Source: Lamellibrachia satsuma (lineage: Eukaryota > Annelida > Polychaeta > Sabellida > Siboglinidae). Taken from it: a DNA stretch of 64,000 nucleotides. Each line of letters begins with the position of its first letter. Position 1 is the stretch's first letter. Where the stretch lies: assembly GCA_033239005.1 (NCBI GenBank), contig BSQZ01000107.1, positions 1,510,501-1,574,500 on the forward strand, given 5' to 3'. A model generated the notes under the pieces. The model had not been told where the DNA came from. It did not search any database and was given only the letters and a program-made list of their open reading frames with translations. Below are positions 22,573 through 34,859 of the stretch, piece by piece. The translations under genes and the position numbers were made by a program.

Positions 22573-22832
22573 GTATTCTCCATGGGGACATTTTTAATTA
22601 CTACAAAGGGCAAACCCTACAGCCACATGTAAGGGGCAGGCTTCCTCTCTCACACAAAGGGAATGAGCAGGCAGGTGCCCTTAATTGGCAATCTTTGTAA
22701 ATAAACCTTCTACACTGAGAAAGAAAATGAGGCCTGAATGGTCTGATTTTGGTTTTACTGTCTGTTACAGTAACTTAATATTTCTTTTTGATGCAAATGC
22801 TTGATTATATTGTTCTTGGTCACAATGTTTCA
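22573..22832. other. No gene recognised
   Basis: Short spacer between LINE C and a hAT-like repeat. Confidence 0.4.
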
Positions 22833-23125
22833 ATACCAGAGTAGACAGTGTCTATGCTGTAATGTTGACAACTTCCTGGCTGTTACCAGATTCAGGGTGA
22901 CATGCTAATAGCAGACAAATATGATTTTAAAAGTAATATAAGTAAATATAAGGGTAAATATTAACAGTATCAAGTCAATAATTCCAACAAAATCAATTCC
23001 AATTCCCAAAAAATAAATTTTTGAAAAAAAAAATTGCAATAAAAAAAAAATGTGAAGTCAATTCCAATTCCGGAAGTGGAATTGAGGGTCAGTTCCAATT
23101 CTGGAATGGAATTGACCACATGCCT
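22833..23125 (+). mobile_element. Nonautonomous hAT-like repeat
   Basis: Reverse complement of 16575-16857, ending ggaattgaccacatgcc. AT-rich inner part with ccaattcc words; no transposase. Confidence 0.6.
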
Positions 23126-23291
23126 GAAGTATATTCATGACAATATCTTGTCTCTGTGTACTACAGCAACAGTCATGAACAGTATAATTGAATTGAAACA
23201 AGCTTGTCTGTGGGGCTTTTGTTAGGAGGGGCTTTTGTCCATGCACCATACTATCTAGCAGATGTTTTCAGTATAATACCTAATAATTATA

Positions 23292-23318
23292 CATATATAT
23301 ATAAATTTACATATATAC

Positions 23319-23366
<48 letters not shown>
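23292..23366. repeat. (TA)n with interspersed AC steps
   Basis: Dinucleotide tract followed by a short (TG)n-like run. Confidence 0.85.
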
Positions 23367-23935
23367 GTGTGAGCAGGTATGTGTGTGTGCGTGCAGCATT
23401 TATAAGGTAAAGATGTCACAAGCATAGATCTGCATTTGGTCCAATAACAATATTCATGCATTATGTTATCTAAATCGAGTGTCAGATATAAAATAAGGAA
23501 CCCCATAGAAAGTGTACCTATGGGTCCATATTTTGTTATGGAATTTGGACCCCTTATAGCATTTTTACCTCCCTGGCCCATTGAAAACAGTGCAATGTTG
23601 ATTAGATAATATAATGCACTTTGGAGCTAGGATGCTACAATTTTGGTTACATGCGTTTGGTTATGTGACCAGTGGCATTCGTCAAACTGACCAAACAGAT
23701 TCATTAAAAACATTAAGAGATCAGTGAAAGACCCATTGGTTGAATTAACATGGCTCCATAGAGAAAATGCTTTTCCCAGTGGTTGATTACTTTATACATT
23801 CTATATGACACTGGCACTCTTATATTCTAAAAATAATATATACAAGAGAAAGTTTCTCACATTGTGATTAATTTTTATTACGCAAAAGATGAATTTTGTA
23901 ACATTTTCAAGTCACTGTATGTGTAATCTTTTCAG

Positions 23936-24391
23936 ATGAAGGATTCACCATTGGTTCGTACAAGTACAGGTACTAGTTTTGAAGCATCCAGCACTACGGG
24001 TGATGCCATCAATCTTTACATTACGGATGTCACCTTTAGTGCCATCACTGCTACTACTGCTGTGGCACCACATACAACTGATGCTGAAATGCAAATCGAT
24101 CCGGTAACGATATTTCAAGTGCGACACTTCGCGAATGCTGCTGTAGTCATGGATGACATTATTGCACCAATGAACGTTGATCATGACTACTCCTATGTGA
24201 AGCTTCCATCAGATTCAGTGAGAATAAAGACATTGGTGCAGATGATGCACACTATGTGATAACAGCAACATAACCGAGGGTGACTCAAGCAGCTCCGACA
24301 CCTATGAGAAAGAGAAGAAGTTTGTCATTCGTGAGAAAACGTGTCACTTTTCTGCACCTGCCACACACCAAACAGCCATAAACTGTGACAC
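23936..24391 (+). other. Possible degraded coding exon, unidentified
   Basis: A 107-codon open frame starts just after tcttttcag, a reasonable splice acceptor. It is Thr/Ser-rich and reads VDHDYSYVKLPSDSVRIK near its end. In a second frame from about 24205 the sequence continues DIGADDAHYVITAT, EGDSSSSDTYEKEKKFVIRE. The acidic Ser-rich run then KKFV phrase recalls spacer regions of transposase-derived proteins, but I cannot name a family. The frame change argues for decay. Confidence 0.3.
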
Positions 24392-24509
24392 AGGTTGTAC
24401 TCATGTCTGATCTATCAGCCAAGGTCTTTCGGATACTGGGGTGTCTGTCAGAGGAAAGTGTGCTGATTTCAACCCCTGGATGAGTGAAAGGTGAATTGAA
24501 TATGTTAGG

Positions 24510-24985
24510 TGTACATGTACTATCAGTCAGAATAAGTAGTGTATTGGTGTATATTTAGTGCCAGTAGTGTATTGGAACAGATGGTTGGTGTGCAAGTACT
24601 ATCAGTCAGAACAAGTAGTGTATTGATACATATGATTGGTATACATTTACTGTCAGTACAAGTAGTGTATTTGGTAGAGAATGAGACGCTTGGTTTACAT
24701 TTGCTGTCGGTAGGAACAAGTAGTAGATTCAGTCAGAACAAGTAGTATATTGGATACACATGATTGGTGTACATTTACTGTCAGAAGAAGTAGTGAAATG
24801 GTGCAGGTTCCAGAATGAGATCATTGGTGTACATTTACTGTTGGTAGGAACAACTAGTGTATTGGTATGCATGATTGGTGTATGTTTACTGTCAGTCAGA
24901 ACAAGTAATATTGTTACACATAATTGGTGTACATTTACTGTCCAATCAAAACAAGTAGTATATTGCCATTGGTACAGATGATGAT
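24510..24985. repeat. Imperfect tandem repeat, unit about 60-65 bp
   Basis: Seven or so variable copies of a unit with ttggtgtacatttactgtca and agaacaagtagtgtattgg. Open frames through it are repeat artefacts. Confidence 0.85.
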
Positions 24986-25146
24986 GGTGAAACAGTTAAA
25001 ATGCCTTGGCTTTATAAAGATTAATTATTTCCTAAGCTAAACTACCAGTATATTTGATATGTTGTGGCATAATAATGATGTGTGTAACTGTGATATCCAT
25101 GTTCCAAGTTGTATTTCCCGGTGGTAGAAGTCACTGTTTTTAGTCA

Positions 25147-26391
25147 ATGTTTAGTAGGTTAATTAAAGACCATATGGTGGACTTCCTCGTTAAGCATAAA
25201 TTATTAAATTCATCTCAACATGGATTCCTTAAAGCGAGGTCATGCTTAACAAATATGTTATGTTTTTTGGAAGAAATCACTAAGTGGATAGACGTGGGAT
25301 CGCCAGTAGATATTATCTACTTAGATTTTCAGAAAGCTTTTGACAAAGTGCCACATCAAAGATTACTACTTAAATTAAAAGCCCATGGTATCGGGGATAG
25401 CATAACTGACTGGATAGAACAATGGCTGACTGACAGAAGACAACGAGTTGTAGTAGATGGAGAAGTTTCAAATTGGAAATCGGTTTTGAGTGGGGTACCT
25501 CAAGGATCAGTATTAGGACCTATATTATTCTTAATTTATATCAATGACTTGGACGACAGTATAACAAGTAACGTACTGAAATTTGCGGATGACACAAAAC
25601 TGTTTAGAAAGGTTAATACTGATGGTGATAAACAACATTTACAAAACGATCTAGACAGATTAGTGAAATGGTCTGAGAAATGGCAGATGCTGTTCAATTT
25701 TGGGAAATGTAAATGCCTACATACAGGACATGGGAACTTGAATGTAAATTATTAAATGGGAGATACTGTTCTGGGTACTACTGTAAAAGAAAAAGACTTA
25801 GGAGTTACAATAAGCGCTGATATGAAAGTTTCAGAGCAGTGTGGTATTGCAGCTTCAAAGGGTAATCAAATTCTTGGATTGATTAGAAGAAACATAACAT
25901 ACAAGGGAAAAAAGTTAATTATACCTCTTTATAAAGCAATAGTTAGACCTCATTTAGAATACTGTATACAAACATGGAGACCATATCGTAAGAAGGATAT
26001 AGATACGCTTGAACGCATACAAAGGAGAGCAACTAAAATGATTCCAGAACTGAGAGACCTTAGTTATGAAGAACGCCTGAAAGAATGTGGTTTAACAACT
26101 CTAGAGACAAGGAGGTTAAGAGGAGATCAGATTGAAGTTTTTAAGATATTGAATGGGTATGAAAATATTGATAGAAATATGTTTTTCTCACTCAAGAAGG
26201 ATAGCAGAACTAGAGGACATGAGGTAAAATTAGTAAAAGATCAATGTAGATTGGACATCAGGAAGCACTCGTTCTCACAGAGGACAATAAATGAATGGAA
26301 CAAATTGTCTACAGATTGTGTAACTGCTAGCAGCGTGAATATGTTTAAAAACAAGGTTGACACATATCTCAGGAGGGCGGGCTATAAGTAG
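25147..26391 (+). pseudogene. CR1-like reverse transcriptase, one nonsense codon
   Basis: Two open blocks in the same frame (25147-25755 and 25756-26391), together 414 codons, separated only by a TAA at 25753-25755 where other copies have GAA (NYEMGDT). Motifs: YLDFQKAFDKVPH, SGVPQGSVLGPILF, the intact FADDTKLF catalytic box, then KEKDLGVTISADMK and the C-terminal IRRNITYKGKK, LERIQRRATKMIPELRDLSY. The enzyme makes cDNA at the nicked target. The endonuclease and ORF1 are missing by 5' truncation, so the copy is dead in cis. It best represents the family's RT in this window. Confidence 0.92.
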
Positions 26392-26490
26392 ATGAACATT
26401 GTTGGACTCTCGATAAGCCAATGGCTTCCTTGTCCACTTGCCATCTGGGCCTTTGGCTTGGATGGCAAATCTTGTTAAATCTTGTCTTGG
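25150..26490 (+). mobile_element. CR1-like LINE, copy D (5'-truncated, young)
   Basis: About 1.34 kb. Family similarity begins at aggttaattaaagacc (near 25154), corresponding to the RT start region at 49420, and runs to the 3' terminal decamers at 26467-26486. The 3' tail after the stop at 26391 includes gataagccaatggcttcctt. It is almost identical to copy C where they overlap, implying recent activity of the subfamily. Confidence 0.93.
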
Positions 26491-27286
26491 TTTCAGTCGT
26501 TCTAGTTAGCCTTATTTCTTTGGTAATTGTTTTTCTACGTGAATAAACTGTTGATATATTTTATGTTGGTCTCAATATAAATGAAATTGTGTGTAGTGAT
26601 GCTGCAGGTAACATTTTTGTTGACAGAAGTGGGATATGGATAAGAAGGCATTCACATCATTCAGTTATTAATATTTTAGTGGGAATTTTTGTAGTTTTCC
26701 AGGTTGTTTTTCGACCTGCTGCATACTGTGGGTGCCTCACAATTTGTCTATATCAGACTATCAGTACACTCACCTGTGTTAGGTCAATCTCCATAGCTAA
26801 ACTTTCCATCAATTCATTTCGGTTCAGAATAGACATCACAGATCCTTCCCACATCGCAGGATGGGATTACTTGTCTTGCCTTTCCTGAGCCTGAAATATA
26901 ATTTGTCAGGGTTAGTTGATAGCACTAATTCCATAATTACCATAATAGTTGCAAAACTGTGAACGTTACATACTGTCAGTAGTTAATTATTGTTATTTAA
27001 ATGATTACATTGCACCAAACAACAAGGTGTTGTGGTGTGCTACAGAGAGGGGTGATTACAAGTATGAATATTAATGTAATCATGATTATAGTAATTATTG
27101 CAATCACAATTACTAATGTAGTCATGATTACAATCATTATTACAATCACGATTACGGTAACATTAAAGAATATGTATATATTCACATAATGAATTAAATA
27201 AACCTTCATGTTCTTATTGTCATCAATGTTATTCAACACAAAATCAAACACAATATTCAAATACAGTCACGGTACACTTCATTAGA
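26491..27286. other. No gene recognised; ATTAC/GTAAT-rich tract
   Basis: Positions 27050-27170 are built from alternating gattac and gtaatc words (gtaatcatgattat and similar), a self-complementary low-complexity tract that opens both strands. No other similarity. Confidence 0.5.
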
Positions 27287-27791
27287 TTAGATACAAAATA
27301 AAGAGAAAAGCCTGCTTGCATAGCCATTGTAGTTCGGACCTCGCCCTCGAGCTAGGTAAAAGAAATATGCAGAAAAAATATGATTATTAAAATGGCAATG
27401 ATTCGATAACAATTGAATTACTGACCTGCTAGCTATAGGGCGAATCAATGAGTCGGCACGCAAATCATGCAATGACAGCAGACCAACATCTAGCACCGCC
27501 CTGTTTATGCATATCACTACAAAATCATCGTCTTCGCCTTCGTACGGTGATGCAAGCACCAACGCGGTCGGGCACACGGTGCTGCATAGCCATGGCATAG
27601 TCATAGCCTAGCCCTAGGCTAGGCATGGTAACTTCCTCGGCGCAGCATGATGACTCAACGTAAACGTGCGCAGACATCAGGACGCAATTTCCACAGGTTC
27701 ACCACATCATATTACCTAGTCAGGAATCGTTGACAGTCAAAGCGCTGTTGTAATTTTTCCTGAATCCAACGTCAACAAAGTCAAAACTCAC

Positions 27792-28010
27792 AAAAGCGAA
27801 GCCGACCTGGAGTCTGAAGCGTGACTCGCACACTCGGTGACACTTTACGACTGTCAACCGTTGTTTCCGTGTGGCCTGTCGAACTAGACTCTTCGTCTGT
27901 GGTTTCCATTTCTCCAAAGATAGACAACTATTACGGAAGTTCAGTAAACCACTAATCGCTAGTGGCAGATCTGGTAAAACTGTCACAAGCGATGCATCCA
28001 TCTTGTCAAC
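27792..28010 (-). other. Possible first exon of a host gene
   Basis: In a CpG-richer stretch an ATG at 27909 opens a frame METTDEESSSTGHTETTVDS that runs to a GTGAGT donor at 27791-27786. An overlapping frame from the ATG at 28001 (context AAGATGG) begins MDASLVTVLPDLPLAIS. Both starts have acceptable Kozak context and only one could be used. Another open piece with an acidic start (YEGEDDDFVV) lies at 27420-27560 and is followed by a GTCAGT-type donor. No family is recognised and no downstream exon can be placed. Confidence 0.25.
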
Positions 28011-29009
28011 AAGTAAAAAATAGTTCCGGTATTCCGTTATCGCATATTCTCGTTGGTTAGCGTCTCGTGTGTTCGAGAAGTGCGGCGTTTTTCACGATTT
28101 TTTCCGTGTTTTGTTGTAATTTCTTTAACTTTTTTTATTTGGAACGAACAAAAACGCTATTTTGTTGATGTGTGTAAACACTTGTATATATAACAGAGAC
28201 CCATATCTTTTTTTTCGCTCCAGAATGCCTATTTACGAAATAAATCGCAAAAAATCGAAAATTTACATTGATTAGATATACGCGACTCAAACCACTCGTT
28301 TCGACAACAAGATGGCGATACGCAGTGATGTATTTTGTCGATTTTTGTCTCGAACAAAATCAGTTTTTCAGTTTATCTCATAAATTAGCAGGTATCTGTC
28401 ACCATTAATGTATAGTTAGATAATATATATTTAAATATACGGCATAACACAAAATTGCTTCAGTTCCCCTTTAATAGAACTAGTTTACAGATATTGATAA
28501 TTTACTTGGTATGTCGAAAATTTGCCTAGGAAATTTGAGATTTTAGTACAGGGTAGGTTTTATTTCTTTGGAAATGGCACATCAGACGGCAATTACAAAA
28601 CGTGATATGTACGCTGTGCTGAATTTCAGCAATATCATAAAAATATATAAAACAAAATAGATCTGCGATGCCAATGTGAAATTTTCATTGATATCCCCAA
28701 CATCAACACATGTCACTCACTGTGACACTGGCACTACCACTGTCCCAGATGGCGATGGCCGATGCGTGCAATGTCCAGTTGTTTAATCGCGTCAGTTGTG
28801 AAGACTACATTACCAGGTACGAAGCTTGTAGTAAAAGCAATACTATTCGAGAACAGTTTGCGTTTGTGTAGCAAATATGATGAAACGCAATCGCATTGTC
28901 AACAGCGGTTTATGGGTTTATGACGTCGATTGCCCTCTCACCCGGAAATGTAACTAGATAGTTGACGCATGCGGAGTTGAGTTACCGGATGCGTTGACGA
29001 AAGTTGTAG
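28011..29009. other. No gene recognised
   Basis: T-rich then mixed sequence. The phrase aattgcttcagttcccctttaa at 28452 looks like a repeat end, but no partner was found in the window. Confidence 0.35.
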
Positions 29010-29101
29010 CTGCCCCCTACTTGGTGGCGCTGAACGTCAATTTACAAAATGGCTCCTCCATGTTAATTCGTAGAATGACGCAGCTCGGTATACACTAGCT
29101 C
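29010..29101 (-). repeat. Dispersed repeat, copy 2
   Basis: Reverse complement of 14860-14947. It abuts the Penelope-associated block that starts at about 29105. Confidence 0.8.
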
Positions 29102-29104
29102 TGA

Positions 29105-29300
29105 TGTGAATTTCAGACACTGGTCGATGTGGGTCTTCTTTCTGTATACTGCGGACTTTTCACTGCCATCGTCCTTCCTGGTAAACCTCGCATCAAGGAA
29201 GGGCTGTTGTCCTCATCATATTCTCATGTGAATCTTCTGCTGTCCGTAGGCCCGGTCGACAGTGTTCTCCTCTGCTGTGCCTGTTTGTACTAGGCAAATT
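29105..29300 (-). pseudogene. Penelope-like RT C-terminal fragment (copy 1)
   Basis: Minus-strand translation reads FLDARFTRKDDGSEKSAVY then RKKTHIDQCLKF, equivalent to the end of the Penelope RT domain (FLD..i.R..dG.l.t.VYRKpTHTDqYL.f). The rest of the gene is missing in this copy. Confidence 0.75.
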
Positions 29301-29589
29301 ACACCAACCACATACCGCTTCCAGGTCTTTGGGAATAGTCTGGGGCTGTGACAATCATTTCTTTGGTTTTCTTATTTAGTAATGCTTGTCTGAAATACAC
29401 ACTGTGGCATAAATCAGAGTGCTGTATATCATCTGTGTCCATACTAACTGCTTATGTTTTGTATATCTAGAGCATACGCCAGGTGGTGCGACAACTAGTA
29501 ATTAGATGTGCCCGTGGTCAAAACTAGCCAAAGCCATGTGTGTACATCATCCCGCTGTTCTGGTCTGCCAACGCAAAAGAAATCAACAA

Positions 29590-29745
29590 TCAGCAGACCA
29601 ATCTTGGCCGATCCAACAAGTAACACCAAGGACCACCTCCAAACTGACCAATCGTGGCCGATCCAACAAGTAACACCTAGGACCTCCTTCAAACAGACCA
29701 GTTGTTGCCGATCCAACAAGTAACACCAAGGACCACCTCCAAACA
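29590..29745. repeat. About 50-bp tandem repeat, three units
   Basis: Units contain gatccaacaagtaacacc and aaggaccacctccaaac. The paralogous place at 43303-43592 has about six units. Confidence 0.85.
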
Positions 29746-30299
29746 GCTCACTAATGCTGACCCTGATCCCAGAATCAGTGAATGTGCATATGTGACACAG
29801 CTGATGTGACGTGTGAGAAAGTGTGACTGCAAACACTCACCGATTCCAGGAACCAGGCCCAACATCAAAGAGCCATTCAAGGAAATGCTTGGCATTACAC
29901 GTCTTACATGATGTACAAACAGATGTGTGCTGCTCCTATTCTACAAATGTACATCAGCACTTTCATGATTCAACAAATCGACCTTTCACAGCCTTTTTAT
30001 GGTCATAAGAAATCCACCCTGTGACAGATGACATTACAGAGTTAAAAACTCTGACATTTTCAAGACGAAATATTAAAATCCCGATTCAATAATCTGACCA
30101 TCAACAGTACTGGTGTAATACAAGAATTGTCGTAATTTATTAACTAAATCCTTCAGAATCTGCCAAACTTCATCAATCTGACACAGTTGTTATGATTCAA
30201 TAAGCATTTAGTATAGTTTTATACCAGTGCCCAAGTTAACCATATCACTATATATCTTCTCATTTAAATTGCTTAATTATTCCATGATTCACAAATACA

Positions 30300-30366
30300 C
30301 ACACTTCGTTAATCCTGCCAAAATATGTGGGACCAAAGTGTGCGGATAAACAAGGTTTAACTATAC
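30300..30366 (-). mobile_element. pogo/Tigger-like MITE end
   Basis: The reverse strand resembles the better-preserved copy at 45215-45289 (cctcgtttatctgcacactt). Typical of TA-flanked pogo-type ends; degenerate. Confidence 0.45.
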
Positions 30367-30379
30367 AAATTCTTTCATG

Positions 30380-30478
30380 TACAAGCATGCACGCATGCAT
30401 GCATGCACGCACGCACGCACGCACGCGCGCACCCATGCACACGCATGCACACGCATGCACACGCATGCTCATATCTTT
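30380..30478. repeat. (GCAC/GCAT)n microsatellite
   Basis: Runs of gcatgcatgc, gcacgcac and acacgcatgc. Confidence 0.9.
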
Positions 30479-30616
30479 TTGTGTATTTACTTGTACAAAT
30501 GGTAGAAACAACACACAGTGGATACTTAGTGTATTTTATCTACCTATTCATTACAATCTGTAATTGCCATAATTATATGCACTATACTGGGCAACAGAAC
30601 GAGGACAATTGGTTGG

Positions 30617-30800
30617 CCTGTAACACACAACTACAGCTGGTGGCCCTGTAACACACAACTACAGCTTGTGGCCCTGTAACACACAACTACAGCTGGTGGC
30701 CCCGTAACACACAACTACAGCTGGTGGCCCTGTAACACACAACTACACCTGGTGGCCATGTAACACACAACTACACCTGGTGGCCATGACCACACAACTA
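30617..30800. repeat. 28-bp minisatellite
   Basis: About seven copies of a unit with acacacaactacagctggtg. The paralogous place near 45480 has a single imperfect unit. Confidence 0.9.
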
Positions 30801-31461
30801 CAGCAGCCACAGTCATTTTGAAATGGCATTGTTACAAGATAATTTAATCAAATTGATCTTTCAACATAAAGGACTTGTCTTTCTGACCAAACTGTCCGAG
30901 TGACATTTACAAATAAAAAATTTCAACATTTGTAAATTACGGGGACACCAAAACGTCTTCATTTTGTTGCCCAGTACTGTAGAAGTGACATATATAAGAG
31001 TACTTCTTACTATTCTGTCCCAGGGACAAGATATTTGTAGGACACACTGCCTAAACTATAACCCATCACGTCTGTCTTCATACGAGCCACTGCACACATC
31101 ATTGCTATCCAAAATAAAAATCTTATAACATGATATCCACCATTTATGTACACTGTTTTTTGATTTCTAAACCGAAGTAGTCTTATCGTAAAATTATGAC
31201 CGCTCACCATACCACAATTAAGCATTTCTGGTAGAATTTCTGCGACTACAGTAACATAATGTACAGTACATTAGCAGATTATATAGATTCCGACACCACC
31301 AGTGCACCGCTGTAAAGCTGTTCCACAGTGGTGCCGGTGCACTGTTTGGTGCCCTGTCAATCAAGACGGGAAGACGTCATCACGACCAGGGTTTGTCAGG
31401 GAACCTGATGAGTAGGTTCTTTCCCGCGCATTCTTCACCCTCAAACAGAGAGCAGAACACT

Positions 31462-33527
31462 TATTATTACGCCATCAAATTGTTCTTGTTGTAACCAAAT
31501 ATACCGTATAGTTCCCAATAGAACCACACTACCTAATAGATGCACACTCCCATTAAACAAAAGTGAAACCATGTGGAAACAAACATTTTTGAAGAGTCAA
31601 GGCAGGCTAAATGCAAAGGAATGCTTGCATCATCTTGCATATACTTTATAGTCTGTGTTCATAGACTAAATGCATTCATAAAATGTTTTTATGTTTCACA
31701 CATGTCTGCGTTGGAAAAACTCCCATAGAATTAATTTGGAATTTGAACTGAATTGGATTTGAATTGAAATGAAAATGAATTTGAATTTTTTTATTGAATT
31801 GAAATTGATTAAATTGAAAGGAATTGGAATTGATTAAATGGAATTGACCCCAGCCCTGGTGTGGGCAGAATAAAATTATATCTAAGTGGCTTGCTTCTAA
31901 GTCAGATACAGAGCAAAGTGTTCTCTTGAGAAAAGCAAAACATGCAGCAGATTTCCCAAAGTCACATGGCTCATGAAAAAGAAGTATTAGACCAAATTAA
32001 AGAAAACCTAAATGAAAATTACAGGAAGAAAAAAAGAAACTAAGGAAATTAAAACATAGAGTATAAGTGTAAATTCTCCAGATGGACCATATAAAAATGC
32101 ATAAGATGTAGACAGACTTGACAACTTGCTCATCTGAGACTAGGAAAACAGAATGTTTGAACAATGAAATAAATATGTTACATGAAATCTGTCTTCGGCA
32201 TTAAAGGTGCAAGATTAGTGTTTGGTAAGAAATCTTCTAGCAAGTTGTCTTGTGATCTGAAGTGTTCTAGTTGGCAGTAGTGCAGCAGAGACAGAAGTTG
32301 ATGTTAATGTGATAAGATGTGGGGTGAAATGAAATCGTGATGATGATGACAAGCCTGTGTTAAACGTAGGCAAAACAACAGAAACTGTGCCATTCATTTT
32401 CTTATGAGAGACAAGGTATTTGGTTATGTGTGGCAGGATATTTTTTAGGTACAGTCATAAATATTATACAGAAGTTCTACAGAAGTAGCACTGATTCAAT
32501 TTCTGCAGAAAGGAGCTAATGGTAACTTTCGGTGGCCTACGGTTGACAATGTTGCAGAAGTAGACTGCAAATTTGTAATTTCATCAGACTTTGAAGTTCT
32601 AACCAGGAACTGTAGAACCTGGGTGGTCCTGAGTTGGACTATTTAGGAGAGTTGTACGAATAGTACAAAGCGTCTTATTTTTCAAGTTGAGATAGTGATG
32701 ATGACATGTGAATATTGTTAATGTCTTACTTCTGTGATGTAAATGCTTCACTCTTATTTATGTTCACATAGGCAATGTTAATAGTTTGCTATGTGTAATG
32801 GATAGTCTAAAAAAATAATTTATTTTAAATTTTTAAGAAAAAAGACTTTTTTTTCGTGTTCTGCATTACGTATAACAGTTTAACATTGATAAACATAGCC
32901 AAGCTACAAAAAAGCATGTATATTTTATACAGATGTATGAAAATAATTAATTTGAACCAATTTCGATGATTAGTTTTTGAGATATACAGTCTCAGTAGGC
33001 CCTGTGTTAAATTTTTAGCTGAAAGTAGTCGTGGAAGTTGTGAAATATGATTTTTATCACTTATATGTGAATGCAATTTATCTGAGATAATAGTATGTTG
33101 TCTTTGATGTTAATGTTCACATTAACACACAAAAAACACATTTACAGCATTTTTCCTTTTTATATGACAATTATACACCCTAAAAATACACTTCCGTTAC
33201 ATCACATATTAGACACTTCAAAATTATCATAGAATAAAAACTACTGAACCGAATTGCATTATCTGAAGTTTTTGTTAAGCTCTTCACTGGGCTTAAAAAA
33301 TAATGATTATTACAATCTCTAAAAAATCACTTCTCATACCTAAAAATACTCTGAACAGATTAATAAAACTTAACTTACGTTATTGGTTCAAAGGCACAAT
33401 AAACTATGTTATGGCTGATATTTGCTGGTTTAAAGACATGATTTCGTTAGGTCGATATAATACTGATGTGTACTGGAATCACAGTAGCCAGACAATATGT
33501 TCTGTGTTCATGGCGAATGAATTTATG
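31462..33527. other. No gene recognised; hAT-like repeat end at 31720-31855
   Basis: 31720-31855 is built of ttgaatt/ggaattg words and ends ggaattgaccccagccctgg, whose reverse strand begins CCAGGGCTGGGGTCAATTCC, the presumed terminus of the hAT-like nonautonomous family. Positions 32500-32650 read, on the plus strand, DNVAEVDCKFVISSDFEV, an apparent coding fossil I cannot identify. The rest is AT-rich. Confidence 0.4.
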
Positions 33528-33843
33528 CTGGTTTGAAGATCGAAGATTGAACACACGGGTTTCCCAATAGGACTGGTTTTTTAACAGATGGGTTGGCGAA
33601 ATATGACGTTAGTGCCGGGTGGTTATTTGTGGTGTTGACGTTCAGTTCAATATTTCCTAGCATGTTATGAGAAAAAATCAACTGACACGCTATCACGACC
33701 CAACTGAACGTCGACACCACAAATAATCACCAAGCACTAATGTCGTATTTCATTAATCTATCTTTTAAGAAACCAGTCCTTCTTAGAAACACTGACAATG
33801 TTTCTGTAGTAACGACTGCGTGAGCACCAATCTTTGAACCAGC
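33528..33843. mobile_element. Foldback element, 316 bp
   Basis: Long imperfect inverted repeat: ctggtttgaagatc... at 33528 is answered by ...caatctttgaaccag at 33843, and inner arms 33597-33645 and 33703-33751 (gttatttgtggtgttgacgt / acgtcgacaccacaaataat) pair closely around a 57-bp loop. No coding capacity; MITE-like. Confidence 0.75.
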
Positions 33844-33899
33844 TTTAGCCTTTACTCGTTCACAGTGAACGTGGAACATATCGTCTGACTACTGTTGAT

Positions 33900-34400
33900 T
33901 ATTTTAACCATCTGAGGGTGCAAGTATTGATTTTCTGGACAAATCATTACTCCACCCAGTAAGGTCGTGATTACCCATTTTGTCAAATACACATTAATAA
34001 AATGTTGTAACCCTTTAGCCAACATGTTTTTTTATTCTGATACCCACTGGCATTACTCCTGGTAATTTCGAGCCAGTTTTCATATCCCTGTGAATACAAA
34101 TATTGATTTCCTGCGAAAAATTCCCCATCTTTGAATAAAAGGTAATAACAACTTCACAGGGTGGGGGAAGGTTTTGCCCATGAAATCAATACCTGCACTC
34201 ACAGATGTATGCAAAACAGCTCCAACTAACCTGGTGTAATGTCAATGGATGTCACAATAGCAAAGGAAACACAATATGTAATTTGGTTAAAGTGTCACAG
34301 TGTTATCTTACTATGTATAGTTTTTACAAAAAAAGGCACTCTTGACTTGTGGGTGAGGGAATGGTTTGGCCAGGTAATCAATACCAGCATCTACAGAGAG
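33900..34400. repeat. Inverted set of about 60-bp repeats
   Basis: Two forward units (near 33916 and 34087, phrase caagtattgattttctgg) face two inverted units (near 34160-34205 and 34345-34395, phrase aatcaatacc). It adjoins the foldback element and may be part of the same structure. Confidence 0.5.
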
Positions 34401-34649
34401 ATGTCAAATAGCTCGAGATGATCTAGGGTAATGGCATAATAGCAAATAAAAAATTTTATTTGGTTAAAGGATTAATACTGTATCATAGTGTGTATTTCAT
34501 TTATACAACATAATATTTATACAACATAATATTATGTATATATATCATATATGTAGTATGTTCTGTGTAGAAGATTGATGATGTTTCCTTTGTATGTCGA
34601 GGAACATTTGTGAATGGAAAGTTGGATGCATTCTCTGATTATCCTAATG

Positions 34650-34855
34650 CATTAGATATTTTCATTATTTCCATGTACGGCTGACTCTGTTAACATAATC
34701 CCTGATAACAGAATCAGCCTTTTAGTAGAATCAAATTTATTGGATGGAACCGAATCATCGCTATTCCCTGTATTAAAATGAGCCACTGAAGTCTATCAAT
34801 AGAATCAAATTGCTCTGGCCTAAAGTAATTTTATTAAGCGGATTCCACTGTAATC
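34650..34855 (-). mobile_element. pogo-like MITE remnant
   Basis: The reverse strand starts TACAGTGGAATCCGCTTAAT at about 34852, a TA plus CAGTGGAA terminus typical of pogo/Tigger-type elements. The other end is not clear. Confidence 0.45.
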
Positions 34856-34859
34856 GTGT

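Larger units (their letters stand above)
29105..31461. repeat. Penelope-associated duplicated block, copy 1
   Basis: Matches 42668-46135 in the same orientation through several colinear segments: 29105-29345, 29350-29580, 29745-29900, 29925-30370, 30480-30600 and 30830-31461. Both copies stop at gcagaacactt. Copy 2 has extra sequence at 43750-44640 and more units in two arrays; copy 1 has an expanded 28-bp array. Whether this is one long repeat element or a segmental duplication is not settled. Confidence 0.85.

Noticed and set aside
23204..23581. Frames with long IYIYIY runs
   Set aside because: Translation of the TA tract. The same holds at 17333, 17890, 20646 and 47328.
27001..27260. Ile/Thr/Val-rich frames on both strands
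   Set aside because: Low-complexity gattac/gtaatc sequence, not coding.
30617..30800. Regular spaced repeats as possible CRISPR array
   Set aside because: The 28-bp units are directly adjacent with no unique spacers, and the genome is animal. The same applies to the other arrays.
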